NCBI GenBank assembly: GCA_018813765.1
Contig: JAHJBC010000009.1
Span: forward strand, 231,096-295,095
DNA length: 64,000 bases
Reading direction: 5' to 3'
Origin: Gammaproteobacteria bacterium
GTDB taxonomy: Bacteria > Pseudomonadota > Gammaproteobacteria > Burkholderiales > Gallionellaceae
Position 1 is the first letter of the stretch. Each line of letters starts with the position of its first letter. The notes under the pieces were generated by a model, which was given only the letters and a program-made list of their open reading frames with translations, was not told where the DNA came from and made no database searches. The translations under genes were made by a program, and so were the position numbers. Below, in pieces: positions 45,631 to 55,205 of the stretch.

Positions 45631-46809
45631 TTATCCCCGTGAAGTCTTGAGCAAAGCGATTTCCTGATACGCCTCAACCAGCAGCTTCTTCAAGGCTTCA
45701 TTCTCGTTTTCAAGATCAATCAATCGCGCGGTTTCGCTTGCGGACTTTGTGTCATCGCTGGCCGCTGATTTGACTGATGCACCGGAGCTGACTCCGGCTT
45801 TGGCCGCAAGAACGGTCGCATGGAATTCGGCACGGGCACGCGCTGCATCATCTTCCCTCTGCTTTGCCTCTATTTTGGCTAATGTCAGGGCGTCGGATTT
45901 GGTCTTGGCGGCTGCTACCGCCGCCTCAAGCTCGGCGCGCGCGCGCGCCGCTTTATCTTCATTTTGCCTGGCCGAAGTCTTGGCTTTTGCCTCGGCATCC
46001 GCGCTGGCTTTTGCGGCGGCGGCGGCAGCTGCAAGTTCTGCACGCGCACGCACCGCATTCTCCTCTCTTAGCTTGGCCGCAGCCTTGGCTTTTTCTTCGG
46101 CATCGGAGAGAGATCTTGCGCCAAGTTCCGTCCTGATCCTGGTGGCCAGTCTGGCGGCTTCGAGCGCGGCCCGGGCACGTGCGGCTTCATCGTCCCTTCG
46201 TTTTGCCTCGGTCTTGGCCAATTCCAGAGCGTCCGACCTGGACTTGGCGGCTGCGGCTGCAGCGTCAAGCTCGGCGCGCGCACGGGCCGCCTTCTCTTCC
46301 TTTTGTCTGGCCTCGGCATTGGCTTGTGCCTCGATATTCGAGCTGGCCTTTGCGGCGGCGGTGGCGGCGGCCAGTTTTGCGTGGGCAAGCGCGTCTTCCT
46401 GCGCTGCCTGCTTCGCCTCGAGCTTGGCCTTTTCCTTGGCAGCCGCAAAATAGGCCTTCAGCTCGGCGGCACGCGCCTCTTTTTCCGCCTTTTGTCTGGC
46501 CTCGGGATCTGTCTCGGCTTTGCTTTGGGTTGAAGCAGTTTCCTGCTTTTTCTGCGTCGGCTTCGATTCCTGTTGGGCGTTCTTTTGCGCAGCAACAGTT
46601 TCAGCGCTATTGATGATGTATCTACCCGTCACCAATTCATTGAACAGTTCGCCCCAGGTTTTTCTCAGGCTGGGGGGTGCGCGTTCGGCCAATTCCACGG
46701 CTGAGGATTTGCCGTCTACAAGCATCAATACACGCATCAGGTTATTTGAAAGTCTTGCCCCTTCGCGTTCGGCTTTGGTGGTTCTGACAAAAACTGTGCT
46801 CGTTTGCAT
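45631..46809 (-). CDS. Ala-rich coiled-coil protein with an N-terminal winged-helix-like domain
   Basis: A 392-residue protein. The first 60 residues (TVFVRTTKAEREGARLSNNL and LMRVLMLVDGKSSAVELAE) match a small betaproteobacterial regulatory domain found at the start of several unrelated proteins. Residues about 100-350 are long Ala/Lys/Glu/Arg helices with about five units of 35 residues, recurring AARARAELEAAVAAAK and LAKIEAKQREDDA motifs. The C-terminus has a leucine-zipper-like end (LIDLENENEALKKLLVEAY). No membrane segment. Resembles the repeat protein at 27894 in composition but not in repeat length. Confidence 0.75.
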   Translation of the reverse strand: MQTSTVFVRTTKAEREGARLSNNLMRVLMLVDGKSSAVELAERAPPSLRKTWGELFNELVTGRYIINSAETVAAQKNAQQESKPTQKKQETASTQSKAETDPEARQKAEKEARAAELKAYFAAAKEKAKLEAKQAAQEDALAHAKLAAATAAAKASSNIEAQANAEARQKEEKAARARAELDAAAAAAKSRSDALELAKTEAKRRDDEAARARAALEAARLATRIRTELGARSLSDAEEKAKAAAKLREENAVRARAELAAAAAAAKASADAEAKAKTSARQNEDKAARARAELEAAVAAAKTKSDALTLAKIEAKQREDDAARARAEFHATVLAAKAGVSSGASVKSAASDDTKSASETARLIDLENENEALKKLLVEAYQEIALLKTSRG

Positions 46810-46960
46810 GATCCTGATATCGGATGGCTCGAAGCCATAACATAGTTAAATGACCATAATGTTAACGATACCATATCCATGACAGAATGAGGCTGGAGGC
46901 AGGCCGGTACACGACAAAACTGATCGGCCATGAGCTCGGGAAGGAGGGCGCAGGAATGGG

Positions 46961-48949
46961 CTATTTCAGCATCGCCTTCAGCCGCGCCAGCTTGTCCATA
47001 CCTTCCTCTTTGCTGACGGCTGGCGTGTTACCCACCGTCACCACCCCGGTATAGACGATGTCTGCCTGCGGCAGCTCTGCGATGAAGCGGCTGGGATCGC
47101 AGCCGGCGTGTTCCTTGCCGCGCTTGCGCCGGGTGCAATAACTGATCTGCAGCGAACGCTGCGCGCGGGTGATGCCGACGTACATCAGGCGGCGTTCTTC
47201 CTCGATCTGTTCCGGTGATTCGCTGCGCTCGTGCGGCAGGATGTTCTCTTCCACCCCGACCAGGAACACATGGCCGAACTCCAGACCTTTGGCGGCATGC
47301 AGGGTGGAAAGCGACACGGCATCGGTCTCCTGCTCGCGCGATTCGAGCAGGTTGAGCAGGGCGATCAACTGCGTCATCGCGATCATGGTTTTTTCGTCCG
47401 CTTCGGATTTCCTGTTCATCCAGCCGACGAAGTCCTGCACGTTCTTCCATTTCGTCTCGGCCTGGCGCGGATCGAAGCTGTCGAACAGCCAGGCCTCATA
47501 GTCGATGGCGTTCATCAGGTCGTTCAGCACTTCGTTGCAGGGTTCCTTCTCAGCTCGTTCCTGCATGCGGTTGATGAAGTTGCAGAAGGTGATCACGTCC
47601 TCGTGCTGGCGCGACTGCAGCAGCTCCGCCATCTCGGGCTCGAACGCCGCCTCGAACAGGCTGATGTGGCGGGCAGCGGCATGCCCGGCGAGTTTTTCCA
47701 GCGTGCTGTTGCCGATCCCGCGTTTCGGTGTGGTGATCGCTCGGATGAAGGCGGGATCGTCGTCCGGGTTGGCGATCAGGCGCAGATAAGCGGTGAGATC
47801 CTTGATCTCGGCGTTATCGAAGAACGAGGTGCCGCCGCTGACGGTATAGGGCACCTTGTGGGTGCGCAACTGTTCCTCGAACACGCGAGACAGATGGTTG
47901 CTGCGGTAGAGGATGGCGTAGTCGGCGAAGCGCGCATTGTGCTCGAACTTGTGCGCGAGCAGGCGCAACACCACCGATTCCGCCTCGTTCTCCTCGTCCT
48001 TGGCCGCGAACACCCGCACCGGATCGCCGGGGCCGTGCTCGCTCCACAGGTTCTTCTCGAACAGCTTGGTGTTGTTCTTGATCAGGTGGTTGGCGCTCTG
48101 CAGGATGCGCTGCGAGGAACGGTAGTTCTGCTCCAGCTTGATGACGCGCAGGCTGGGGTAGTCCTTCTGCAGGTTGCTCAGGTTGGCGGTGCTGGCACCG
48201 CGCCAGGCATAGATGGCCTGGTCGTCATCGCCCACGGCGGTGATCGCTGCGCGGTCACCCGCGAGCTGTTTCATCATCTGGTACTGGCAATCGTTGGTGT
48301 CCTGATATTCGTCGACCAGCAGGTAGCGGAAACGGTGCTGCCAGCGCTGCAGCGGTTCTTCCTGAGTCTTGAACAACTCCACCGGCAGACGGATAAGGTC
48401 GTCGAAATCCACCGCCTGATAGGCGCGCAGCGTTTCCTGATAGCGTCCATAGAGCAGGGCGATGCGCTGCTGCTCCTCGTTCTCGGCCAGGCTTCCTGCC
48501 TGCTCCGGCGTAAGGAAAGCCGCCTTCCAGTTCGACATCACGCTTTGCGCCACACGTACTTCCTGTTTGTCCGGACTGCCCAGCAGTTCGCTGACGATCT
48601 TGCCGGTATCGGCGGTATCGAAGATGGAGAACTGCTTCTTGTAACCGAGCAGCGGCGCTTCCTCGCGCAGGATATGCATGCCCAGCGCGTGGAAGGTGCT
48701 GATGGTCAGCCCTTTGGCGTCGCGTCCGCCCAGCAGCTTGCCGATGCGCTCGCTCATCTCCCTGGCGGCCTTGTTGGTGAAAGTGATGGCGGCGATGTTG
48801 CGCGGCGAGTAGCCGCACTCGTCGATGAGGTAAGCCAGCTTGTGCGTGATGACGCGCGTCTTGCCGCTACCGGCTCCGGCGAGGACCAGCAGGGGAGAAC
48901 CAAGGTGTTTGACTGCTTCGCGTTGCGTGGGATTGAGTTTGCTTAACAT
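46961..48949 (-). CDS. rep: Rep, ATP-dependent DNA helicase
   Basis: A 662-residue UvrD/Rep-family SF1A 3'-5' helicase that clears proteins and restarts forks. Motif I is VLAGAGSGKTRVITHKLAYLI, Ia AITFTNKAAREMSERI, II LLVDEYQDTN, III VGDDDQAIYAWRGA, IV LEQNYRSSQRIL, V TLHAAKGLEF and VI RLMYVGITRAQRSL. Length and motif set fit Rep rather than UvrD or PcrA. Its minus-strand start lies 6 bases from the tRNA-Leu 3' end, so it is read from or near the tRNA promoter. Confidence 0.95.
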   Translation of the reverse strand: MLSKLNPTQREAVKHLGSPLLVLAGAGSGKTRVITHKLAYLIDECGYSPRNIAAITFTNKAAREMSERIGKLLGGRDAKGLTISTFHALGMHILREEAPLLGYKKQFSIFDTADTGKIVSELLGSPDKQEVRVAQSVMSNWKAAFLTPEQAGSLAENEEQQRIALLYGRYQETLRAYQAVDFDDLIRLPVELFKTQEEPLQRWQHRFRYLLVDEYQDTNDCQYQMMKQLAGDRAAITAVGDDDQAIYAWRGASTANLSNLQKDYPSLRVIKLEQNYRSSQRILQSANHLIKNNTKLFEKNLWSEHGPGDPVRVFAAKDEENEAESVVLRLLAHKFEHNARFADYAILYRSNHLSRVFEEQLRTHKVPYTVSGGTSFFDNAEIKDLTAYLRLIANPDDDPAFIRAITTPKRGIGNSTLEKLAGHAAARHISLFEAAFEPEMAELLQSRQHEDVITFCNFINRMQERAEKEPCNEVLNDLMNAIDYEAWLFDSFDPRQAETKWKNVQDFVGWMNRKSEADEKTMIAMTQLIALLNLLESREQETDAVSLSTLHAAKGLEFGHVFLVGVEENILPHERSESPEQIEEERRLMYVGITRAQRSLQISYCTRRKRGKEHAGCDPSRFIAELPQADIVYTGVVTVGNTPAVSKEEGMDKLARLKAMLK

Positions 48950-48954
48950 CTTGT

Positions 48955-49043
48955 TGGTGCCCGGAACCGGAATCGAACCGGTACGGAGATTTCTCCCCGA
49001 CGGATTTTAAGTCCGTTGTGTCTACCAATTTCACCACCCGGGC
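48955..49043 (-). tRNA. tRNA-Leu (anticodon TAA)
   Basis: An 89-base class II tRNA. Acceptor GCCCGGG pairs with CCGGGC plus discriminator A, anticodon loop CTTAAAA, T-loop TTCGATT, CCA encoded. Its 3' end is a few bases before the rep start. Confidence 0.96.
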
Positions 49044-49078
49044 GTTTGGGACCGCTTGTGGTAATTCGTAAGCGGCGC

Positions 49079-49084
49079 ATTATA
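49079..49084 (-). promoter_or_regulatory. -10 element of the tRNA-Leu promoter
   Basis: Minus-strand TATAAT at 49079-49084, followed by GCGCCGC, about 35 bases before the tRNA. The -35 is weak (TTCGGG-like). Divergent from the tRNA-Gly promoter nearby. Confidence 0.55.
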
Positions 49085-49134
49085 CAGAGCGCATACATTG
49101 CCCGAACAAAAACAAAAATCGTGCTGCTATTTTC

Positions 49135-49162
49135 TTGACACAAAGTCCGTTATCCATATAAT
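49135..49162 (+). promoter_or_regulatory. Consensus sigma70 promoter for tRNA-Gly-tRNA-Cys
   Basis: TTGACA (49135-49140), 16-base spacer, TATAAT (49157-49162), then a G+C discriminator GCGAGCC. Both hexamers are perfect consensus, as expected for a stable RNA operon under stringent control. Confidence 0.85.
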
Positions 49163-49177
49163 GCGAGCCTCGTTTCT

Positions 49178-49253
<76 letters not shown>

Positions 49254-49261
49254 GATAACTT

Positions 49262-49282
49262 GGGAAAGCTTTCAGCTTTCCC
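49262..49282 (+). terminator. Hairpin between tRNA-Gly and tRNA-Cys
   Basis: GGGAAAGCT-TTC-AGCTTTCCC is a perfect 9-bp stem followed by ATAATTTTTT. It may be a partial terminator or a processing signal inside the tRNA transcript. Confidence 0.5.
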
Positions 49283-49304
49283 ATAATTTTTTAGCCAGAC
49301 CGAC

Positions 49305-49378
49305 GGCGCGATAGCAAAGCGGTTATGCACCGGATTGCAAATCCGATTAGCCCAGTTCGACTCTGGGTCGCGCCTCCA
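49305..49378 (+). tRNA. tRNA-Cys (anticodon GCA)
   Basis: A 74-base tRNA: acceptor GGCGCGA/TCGCGCC, anticodon loop TTGCAAA, T-loop TTCGACT, discriminator T, CCA encoded. Confidence 0.96.
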
Positions 49379-49392
49379 AAGATTTCCAAGAT

Positions 49393-49426
49393 AAAAAAAT
49401 CCCTGCTACTCGGCAGGGATTTTTTA
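49393..49426. terminator. Bidirectional terminator between tRNA-Cys and dksA
   Basis: CCCTGC (49401-49406), loop TACTCG, GCAGGG (49413-49418), flanked by an A-run and a T-run, so it terminates both the tRNA operon and the converging dksA. Confidence 0.8.
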
Positions 49427-49451
49427 TTTGCGGCTTGCTATTTGATGCCGG

Positions 49452-49874
49452 TTATTTGGCGACCTGGCGTTCGCGGATCTCATCCAGCGTCTTGCAGTCG
49501 ATGCACAGCGTCGCGGTGGGGCGGGCTTCCAGTCGGCTCAGGCCGATCTCGACGCCGCATTTGTCGCAGTAGCCGTAGTCGCCGGCATCGATGCGTCCCA
49601 GCATCTTGTCGATATTCTTGATCAGCTTGCGTTCGCGGTCGCGGTTGCGCAGTTCCAGACTCATGTCCGATTCCTGGCTGGCGCGGTCATTCGGATCGGC
49701 GAACACGGTCGCTTCATCCTGCATCGTATGCACAGTGCGGTCGATGTCCTGGCTCAGGCCAAGCTTGATCTCGTTCAGAACGTTGCGGAAATGTTCGAGC
49801 TGGCTGGCATTCATGTACGCCTCGCCTTTTTTCGGCTTGTATGGCGCGGTGGTTTTGCTGGCTTGTACGGGCAT
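49452..49874 (-). CDS. dksA: DksA, RNA polymerase-binding transcription factor
   Basis: A 140-residue factor that works with ppGpp at the RNA polymerase secondary channel. The coiled-coil tip region includes TVFADPNDRASQESDMSLELRNRDRERKL, with the two Asp needed for activity, and the zinc finger is CDKCGVEIGLSRLEARPTATLCIDC. Length normal. It converges with the tRNA operon and is followed upstream by maf. Confidence 0.95.
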   Translation of the reverse strand: MPVQASKTTAPYKPKKGEAYMNASQLEHFRNVLNEIKLGLSQDIDRTVHTMQDEATVFADPNDRASQESDMSLELRNRDRERKLIKNIDKMLGRIDAGDYGYCDKCGVEIGLSRLEARPTATLCIDCKTLDEIRERQVAK

Positions 49875-49957
49875 TACGTCAGTCTCCAGGGTGGTGCTAA
49901 ATTTTTCAAGCGCGCTTTAATACCAGAAAGAAATTTCTGTCGCAACATAAAATTTGC

Positions 49958-50542
49958 CTACAAAATCCTAACACCTTGTTTTTCAAGCATGCCGACCAGC
50001 CTGATCAGGGGTAGTCCGATCAGGGCATTCGGGTCTTCGCCTTCGATGCGGCTGATCAGGGCGATGCCCAGGCCTTCCGATTTTGCACTGCCCGCGCAGT
50101 GATAGGGCTGCTCCTTGAGCAGATAGCGTTCGATCTCGTCGTCGCTCAAGTCGCGGAAACTGACTTTGGTGATGGCGACATCGGTCTGCATCTCACCGTT
50201 GGCTGCATTTAATAGACTCAGGGCGGTGTAGAAGGTTACGGTCTTGCCGCGCATGGCGCGCAACTGCTTCACCGCATTGTCGTGGTTCATCGGTTTGCCA
50301 AGTTGCTGTCCTTCCAGCAGGGCGACCTGGTCGGAGCCGATGATCAGGGCATCCGGGAAGCGCTGGGCAACGACTTCGGCCTTGACCTGCGCCAAGCGCC
50401 AGGAGGTCTGCTCCGCGCTCTCGCCGGGAAGAGGGGTCTCGTCGACATCGGGAGCGGCGCTCAGGAAGGGGATTTGCAGGGTGGAAAGCAACTGGCTTCT
50501 GTATTTTGAGGTCGAGGCCAGAATAAGCGGCTGAGAATTCAA
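49958..50542 (-). CDS. Maf/YceF-family nucleotide pyrophosphatase
   Basis: A 194-residue Maf-fold protein that removes modified nucleotides by splitting pyrophosphate, the YceF subgroup preferring 7-methyl-GTP. Signature blocks are [61 protein letters not shown] and [12 protein letters not shown], ending [16 protein letters not shown]. It diverges from yceD, the standard arrangement at the start of the fatty acid operon. Confidence 0.93.
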   Translation of the reverse strand: MNSQPLILASTSKYRSQLLSTLQIPFLSAAPDVDETPLPGESAEQTSWRLAQVKAEVVAQRFPDALIIGSDQVALLEGQQLGKPMNHDNAVKQLRAMRGKTVTFYTALSLLNAANGEMQTDVAITKVSFRDLSDDEIERYLLKEQPYHCAGSAKSEGLGIALISRIEGEDPNALIGLPLIRLVGMLEKQGVRIL

Positions 50543-50562
50543 GATTTTCCTTAACAGCGTCT

Positions 50563-50591
50563 TTGACAGGGAAGGTCGGAATATATATCAT
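50563..50591 (+). promoter_or_regulatory. Promoter of the yceD-rpmF-plsX-fab operon
   Basis: TTGACA (50563-50568), 17-base spacer, TATCAT (50586-50591). The ATG of yceD begins only 9 bases after the -10, so the transcript may have almost no leader. Confidence 0.7.
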
Positions 50592-50600
50592 GCGCGCCTC

Positions 50601-51083
50601 ATGTTTGCACGGCCTTTCATCGACAGCGTTGACTTTGCCAGAAACGGCAGGGAAATGCGCGGCGAGATAGCGGTATCCGAGCTATCCAGACTGGCCGACA
50701 TGCTGGCGAGATCCGAAGGGTCACTGATATATATAGTACGTGGCTACCACGAAGACGACCGCGACATGCTGGAGCTTTCCCTGCAAGGGGCTTGTTTCCT
50801 GAGATGTCAACGTTGCCTGGGCGAGCTCGAGTATCCGGTGGATATCGTTTCCCGGCTACGCTTGCTTCCGGCCGACAGGCTGGACGAGGCGGAAGAGGAT
50901 GATGACGAGATGGATGCCATCGAAGCCGAAACCAGGCTGGATGTGCTGGCATTGATCGAGGAAGAGTTGTTGTTGGACTTGCCGTTCGCCCCCATGCATC
51001 AGGAAGGGGAATGCGCTCCGACAACGCGTGATTCACAACAGAAGGCCAGCCCGTTCGCGGTATTGGCCGGATTAAAGAAGTAG
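50601..51083 (+). CDS. yceD: YceD-family (DUF177) protein
   Basis: A 160-residue protein fixed upstream of rpmF. Conserved Cys-rich core is GACFLRCQRCLGELEYPVD, followed by an acidic stretch (LDEAEEDDDEMDAIEAETRL) and LDLPFAPMHQEGEC. In E. coli and plants, YceD/DUF177 is linked to 23S rRNA accumulation. The start fits homologues (FARPFIDSVDFARNG), though the promoter -10 ends only 9 bases before it and no ribosome-binding site is seen. Confidence 0.92.
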   Translation: MFARPFIDSVDFARNGREMRGEIAVSELSRLADMLARSEGSLIYIVRGYHEDDRDMLELSLQGACFLRCQRCLGELEYPVDIVSRLRLLPADRLDEAEEDDDEMDAIEAETRLDVLALIEEELLLDLPFAPMHQEGECAPTTRDSQQKASPFAVLAGLKK

Positions 51084-51105
51084 TGGTTTTTTGAGGAGTA
51101 GATAA

Positions 51106-51285
51106 ATGGCTGTCCAGCAGAATAAAAAATCCCCGTCCAAGCGTGGGATGCATCGCGCGCATGATTTCCTGACCAATCCGGCACTGGCCATCGAGCCGTC
51201 CACCGGCGAACCGCATCTGCGCCACCACATCAGCCCCAGCGGTTTCTACCGCGGCAGGAAAGTCGTCAAGACCAAGGGCGAATAA
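51106..51285 (+). CDS. rpmF: RpmF, ribosomal protein L32
   Basis: A 59-residue protein, [19 protein letters not shown] at the N-terminus, then a conserved core and a C-terminal [13 protein letters not shown] lies 9 bases upstream. The zinc-binding Cys pairs of some L32 proteins are absent ([12 protein letters not shown] instead), as in other betaproteobacterial L32. It lies 22 bases after yceD and 78 bases before plsX. Confidence 0.95.
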   Translation: MAVQQNKKSPSKRGMHRAHDFLTNPALAIEPSTGEPHLRHHISPSGFYRGRKVVKTKGE

Positions 51286-51363
51286 GTACCATTCGGTACT
51301 TTGCTGGGCTCTCCACCCGCGAGAGCCTGACTACGTTCATTTCTCGTTCAAGAGGATCGCCCG

Positions 51364-52401
51364 GTGGATATCACGATAGCCATTGATGCCATGGGAGGCG
51401 ACCACGGGACACGGGTGACCGTGCCCGCGGCTGTCGCTTACCTGCAAAAGCATCCCGACGATACTGTGGTACTGGTCGGCTTGTCCGACGCCGTCGAAGC
51501 TGAGCTGAAAACGCTCGGCTTCGCAGATCGCTCGCGTCTGCGCATCCATGCCGCGACCGAGATCGTCGGCATGGATGAATCGCCGCAATCGGCTTTGCGC
51601 GGAAAAAAAGACTCTTCCATGCGCGTCTCAATCAACCTGGTCAAGAACGGCGAAGCATCCGCCTGCGTGAGCGCGGGCAATACCGGCGCATTGATGGCGA
51701 CTGCGCGCTACGTACTGAAGACTCTGCCCGGCATAGACCGTCCCGCCATTGCCTCCTTCCTGCCCACCAACAAAGGCCAGGTCTGCATGCTGGACCTGGG
51801 CGCGAATGTGGACTGTACCGCCGAACACCTGCTGCAGTTTGCCTTGATGGGCAGCACGCTGGTCTCCGCACTGGAACACAAGGACAACCCAACCGTCGGC
51901 CTGCTCAATATCGGTAGCGAAGACATCAAGGGTAACGAAGTGGTGAAGCAGGCTGGCGAGCTGTTGCAGGGCAGCGACCTCAATTTCTTCGGCAACGTCG
52001 AGGGTGACGACATATTCAAGGGTACGACCGATGTTGTCGTGTGCGACGGTTTCGTCGGCAACGTCGCGCTGAAGACTGCCGAAGGCGTGGCCAAGATGAT
52101 GGGAGGCTTCCTCAAGGAGGGCTTCAGCCAGAACTGGTTCACCAAACTCGGGGCGCTGGTCTCCTTGCCGGTACTCAAGGCATTCAAGCACAGACTGGAT
52201 CATCGTCGCTACAATGGCGCCAGTTTCCTCGGGCTGAAAGGCATCGTGGTGAAGAGCCATGGTTCCGCCGATTCGTTCGCCTTCCTGTGTGCCATCGAAC
52301 GCGCTGCCGAGGAGGCGAGGGGCGGCATGTTGAATCACATCAGCGAGCATGTCGAAAAATGGCATCACGCCCGTCAACAATCTACAGGAGAGGCGATTTG
52401 A
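51364..52401 (+). CDS. plsX: PlsX, phosphate acyltransferase
   Basis: A 345-residue enzyme that turns acyl-ACP into acyl-phosphate for phospholipid synthesis. The N-terminus [19 protein letters not shown] and the blocks [37 protein letters not shown] and [18 protein letters not shown] are diagnostic. Start is GTG at 51364; no closer ATG fits the family N-terminus. Its stop overlaps the TTG start of fabH. Confidence 0.95.
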   Translation: MDITIAIDAMGGDHGTRVTVPAAVAYLQKHPDDTVVLVGLSDAVEAELKTLGFADRSRLRIHAATEIVGMDESPQSALRGKKDSSMRVSINLVKNGEASACVSAGNTGALMATARYVLKTLPGIDRPAIASFLPTNKGQVCMLDLGANVDCTAEHLLQFALMGSTLVSALEHKDNPTVGLLNIGSEDIKGNEVVKQAGELLQGSDLNFFGNVEGDDIFKGTTDVVVCDGFVGNVALKTAEGVAKMMGGFLKEGFSQNWFTKLGALVSLPVLKAFKHRLDHRRYNGASFLGLKGIVVKSHGSADSFAFLCAIERAAEEARGGMLNHISEHVEKWHHARQQSTGEAI

Positions 52402-53360
52402 CCTATTCCAGAATCATCGGCACCGGCAGCTATCTGCCCGCCAAAGTGTTGACCAATTACGACCTCGAAAAGATGGTCGATACCTCGCATGACTGGATCG
52501 TCTCGCGCAGCGGCATCGTCGAGCGCCACGTTGCGGCTGAAGGCGAGTTGACCAGCGACCTGGCCATGCATGCCAGCCGCAAGGCGATCGAAGCCGCCGG
52601 CATCAGCCCGGACGAGATCGATCTCGTCATTGTGGCCACCACATCGCCGGATCAGCTCTTCCCCAGCACCGCCTGCATCCTGCAGGACAAACTCGGCATC
52701 AAGTCGGGCGGACCGGCATTCGATATCCAGGCTGTCTGCGGCGGATTCGTCTTTGCACTGAACACGGCCGACATGTACATCAAGGGCGGCCAGGCGAAGA
52801 CCGCGCTGGTGGTCGGCGCCGAAGTGTTGACGCGCATGCTGGACTGGAACGAGCGCACGACCTGCGTGTTGTTCGGCGACGGGGCGGGCGCAGTGGTGTT
52901 GCGCGCTTCCGATCAGCCCGGCATCGTCGCCAGCAAACTGCACTCCGACGGCAGCTATCGCCACATGCTGAAGGCCGAAGGCAATATCCGCAACGGCGAA
53001 GTGGACGGCGACCCCTTCATCAAGATGGATGGCCAGGCGGTATTCAAGTTTGCCGTCAAGGTGTTGAGCGACGTGGTTGAGGAAATTCTGGAAGAACAGA
53101 AACTGACCGGTTCCGATATCAACTGGCTTGTTCCCCATCAGGCCAACATCCGCATCATCGAAGCGACGGCCAAAAAGCTCGGCCTGTCCATGGACAATGT
53201 GGTGCTGACCGTCGCCCATCACGGCAACACCTCCGCCGCCTCCATCCCGCTGGCGCTGGATACAGCAGTACGCGCGGGTCGCATCAAGGAAGGGCAGAAC
53301 ATCCTGATCGAAGCCGTTGGCGGCGGGTTCACCTGGGGTGCGATGTTGATTAAATGGTAA
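52398..53360 (+). CDS. fabH: FabH, 3-oxoacyl-ACP synthase III
   Basis: A 320-residue condensing enzyme that starts fatty acid synthesis from acetyl-CoA and malonyl-ACP. The start is TTG at 52398: AGGAG lies 9 bases upstream and translation then gives [19 protein letters not shown], the family N-terminus, whereas the next ATG would remove the first 28 residues. Catalytic triad: Cys in [14 protein letters not shown], His in [10 protein letters not shown] and Asn in [14 protein letters not shown]. It overlaps the plsX stop by 4 nt. Confidence 0.95.
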   Translation: MTYSRIIGTGSYLPAKVLTNYDLEKMVDTSHDWIVSRSGIVERHVAAEGELTSDLAMHASRKAIEAAGISPDEIDLVIVATTSPDQLFPSTACILQDKLGIKSGGPAFDIQAVCGGFVFALNTADMYIKGGQAKTALVVGAEVLTRMLDWNERTTCVLFGDGAGAVVLRASDQPGIVASKLHSDGSYRHMLKAEGNIRNGEVDGDPFIKMDGQAVFKFAVKVLSDVVEEILEEQKLTGSDINWLVPHQANIRIIEATAKKLGLSMDNVVLTVAHHGNTSAASIPLALDTAVRAGRIKEGQNILIEAVGGGFTWGAMLIKW

Positions 53361-53370
53361 ATTGGCTCGT

Positions 53371-53429
53371 AGCTTGTGGCCGGTAGCAGAACCGCTTGGC
53401 TACCCGCTACGGGCTACTGGCTACAAGCT
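53371..53429. repeat. Imperfect inverted repeat between fabH and fabD
   Basis: AGCTTGTGGCCGGTAGC (53371-53387) pairs with 53413-53429, 15 of 17 bases matching. The gap before fabD lacks other signals; the hairpin lies within the fab transcript and may alter stability. Confidence 0.75.
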
Positions 53430-53444
53430 CCATAAGGTAATGAA

Positions 53445-54377
53445 ATGACAAAATTCGCTTTCGTATTCCCCGGACAGGGTTCGCAATCGCGCGGCATGAT
53501 GAACGGCTATGCCGACTTCGCCGCCGTGCGCGACACTTTCACCGAAGCCTCTGACGTGCTGAAACAGGATCTGTGGCAACTGGTCGCCGAAGGCGCCGAT
53601 GCCGACCTGAATTCCACGGTCAACACCCAGCCCATCATGCTGGCTGCGGGCGTCGCCGTTTATCGCGCATGGCAATCGCAGAACGGCGCCAAACCGACCA
53701 TCATGGCCGGACACAGCCTGGGCGAATACACCGCGCTGGTCGCGGCCGGTGCGATCGAGTTCGCCGATGCGCTGCCGCTGGTGCGTTACCGTGCGCAATG
53801 CATGCAGGAAGCCGTGCCGGAAGGTGTGGGCGGTATCGCCGCCATCCTCGGTCTGGACGATGAAGTCGTGCGCACCGTGTGTGCCGAAGGCGCGCAGGGC
53901 GAGGTGCTGGAAGCCGTGAACTACAATTCCGCCGGACAAGTGGTCATCGCCGGGAACCGCGCTGCGGTCGAGCGCGGCATGGAACTGGCCAAGGCCAAGG
54001 GCGCGAAGCGCGCCATCATGCTGCCGATGAGCGTGCCATCGCACTGCAGCCTGCTCAAGGGTGCGGCGGAAAAATTACGCACCTATCTGGACAATGTCAC
54101 GGTGCTGGCTCCTACCGTCCCGGTGCTGCACAATGCCGATGTCGCTTCCTATGATGATGCCGCGAAGATCAGGGATGCGCTGGTGCGCCAGTTGTATTCA
54201 CCGGTGCGCTGGGTGGAGACCGTGCTGGAATTCGGCAAACAAGGCATTACCCATAATGTAGAGTGTGCGCCGGGCAAAGTGCTTGCCGGCCTGAACAAGC
54301 GCATCGACACCAATCAGCAGGCTCTGGCCATCAATGACGGCGCGGCGTTGAAGTCTGTTTTGAGCGCGCTCATTTGA
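53445..54377 (+). CDS. fabD: FabD, malonyl-CoA-ACP transacylase
   Basis: A 310-residue acyltransferase that loads malonate onto ACP. Motifs: FVFPGQGSQSRGMM (N-terminal), AGHSLGEYTALVAAGA with nucleophile Ser, YRAQCMQEAVPEGVGG with the substrate Arg, and the catalytic His in MSVPSHCSLL. RBS AAGGTAATGAA is modest. Next gene fabG is 40 bases downstream. Confidence 0.96.
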   Translation: MTKFAFVFPGQGSQSRGMMNGYADFAAVRDTFTEASDVLKQDLWQLVAEGADADLNSTVNTQPIMLAAGVAVYRAWQSQNGAKPTIMAGHSLGEYTALVAAGAIEFADALPLVRYRAQCMQEAVPEGVGGIAAILGLDDEVVRTVCAEGAQGEVLEAVNYNSAGQVVIAGNRAAVERGMELAKAKGAKRAIMLPMSVPSHCSLLKGAAEKLRTYLDNVTVLAPTVPVLHNADVASYDDAAKIRDALVRQLYSPVRWVETVLEFGKQGITHNVECAPGKVLAGLNKRIDTNQQALAINDGAALKSVLSALI

Positions 54378-54417
54378 ATTTTTCGTGGTTTTCGCAGGTC
54401 GTGCTAAGGAGGAAATT

Positions 54418-55155
54418 ATGAGTCTAAAAGGGAAAACAGCTCTTGTTACCGGTGGTGCCCGGGGTATCGGTAAGGCGATTGCGCTTAAGCTGGCTCGCCG
54501 GGGAGCCAACGTCGCGATTCTGGATATGGGCATGGCTCCTGACACAGTCAAGGAGATCGAGGCGCTTGGGGTCAAATCCATCAGCCTGGAAGCCAATGTC
54601 ACCAAGCTGGACTCGGTCGAAAAGGCAGTCGAGACCGTGATTGCCACGTTCGGCAGCCTCGACATGGTCGTCAACAATGCGGGTATTACCAAAGACAACC
54701 TCTTCCTGCGCATGAAGCCGGAAGAATGGGATATGGTTCTTTCCGTCAATCTGACCGGCGCTTTCAATGTATGCAAAGCTGTTAATAAACAGATGTTTAA
54801 GCAGCGATCCGGCAAGATTGTGAATATCGCCTCGGTGGTCGGCCAGATGGGTAATGCAGGTCAGGCGAACTATTCCGCATCCAAGGCAGGCCTGATAGGC
54901 CTTACCAAGACACTGGCGCGTGAATTTGCAGCGCGAAACATTCAGGTCAATGCGGTTGCTCCCGGATTCATCAATACAGAAATGACCGAAAAGCTGCCGG
55001 CCGAAGTGAAGCAGCATTTTGTCGATAACATTCCGGCCGGTACCTTTGGCAGTGCGGAAAATGTCGCCGATGCGGTAGCTTTCCTGTGCAGTGCTGACTC
55101 GGATTATGTTACCGGCCAAGTTATCAATGTCGACGGCGGCATGGTCATGTCTTAA
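54418..55155 (+). CDS. fabG: FabG, 3-oxoacyl-ACP reductase
   Basis: A 245-residue short-chain dehydrogenase. NADPH motif ALVTGGARGIGKAIALKLAR, NNAGIT loop, catalytic Ser in NIASVVGQMG and Tyr/Lys in NYSASKAGLIGLTKTLARE; C-terminal DYVTGQVINVDGGMVM. The ATG at 54418 follows AAGGAGG; a start 33 bases upstream lacks a site. Reduces 3-ketoacyl-ACP in fatty acid elongation. Confidence 0.96.
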   Translation: MSLKGKTALVTGGARGIGKAIALKLARRGANVAILDMGMAPDTVKEIEALGVKSISLEANVTKLDSVEKAVETVIATFGSLDMVVNNAGITKDNLFLRMKPEEWDMVLSVNLTGAFNVCKAVNKQMFKQRSGKIVNIASVVGQMGNAGQANYSASKAGLIGLTKTLAREFAARNIQVNAVAPGFINTEMTEKLPAEVKQHFVDNIPAGTFGSAENVADAVAFLCSADSDYVTGQVINVDGGMVMS

Positions 55156-55205
55156 CGCCGGAAATATGCATGTTGGCGGCAGGAAGTATGCAGTAATGTG
55201 GTGTT

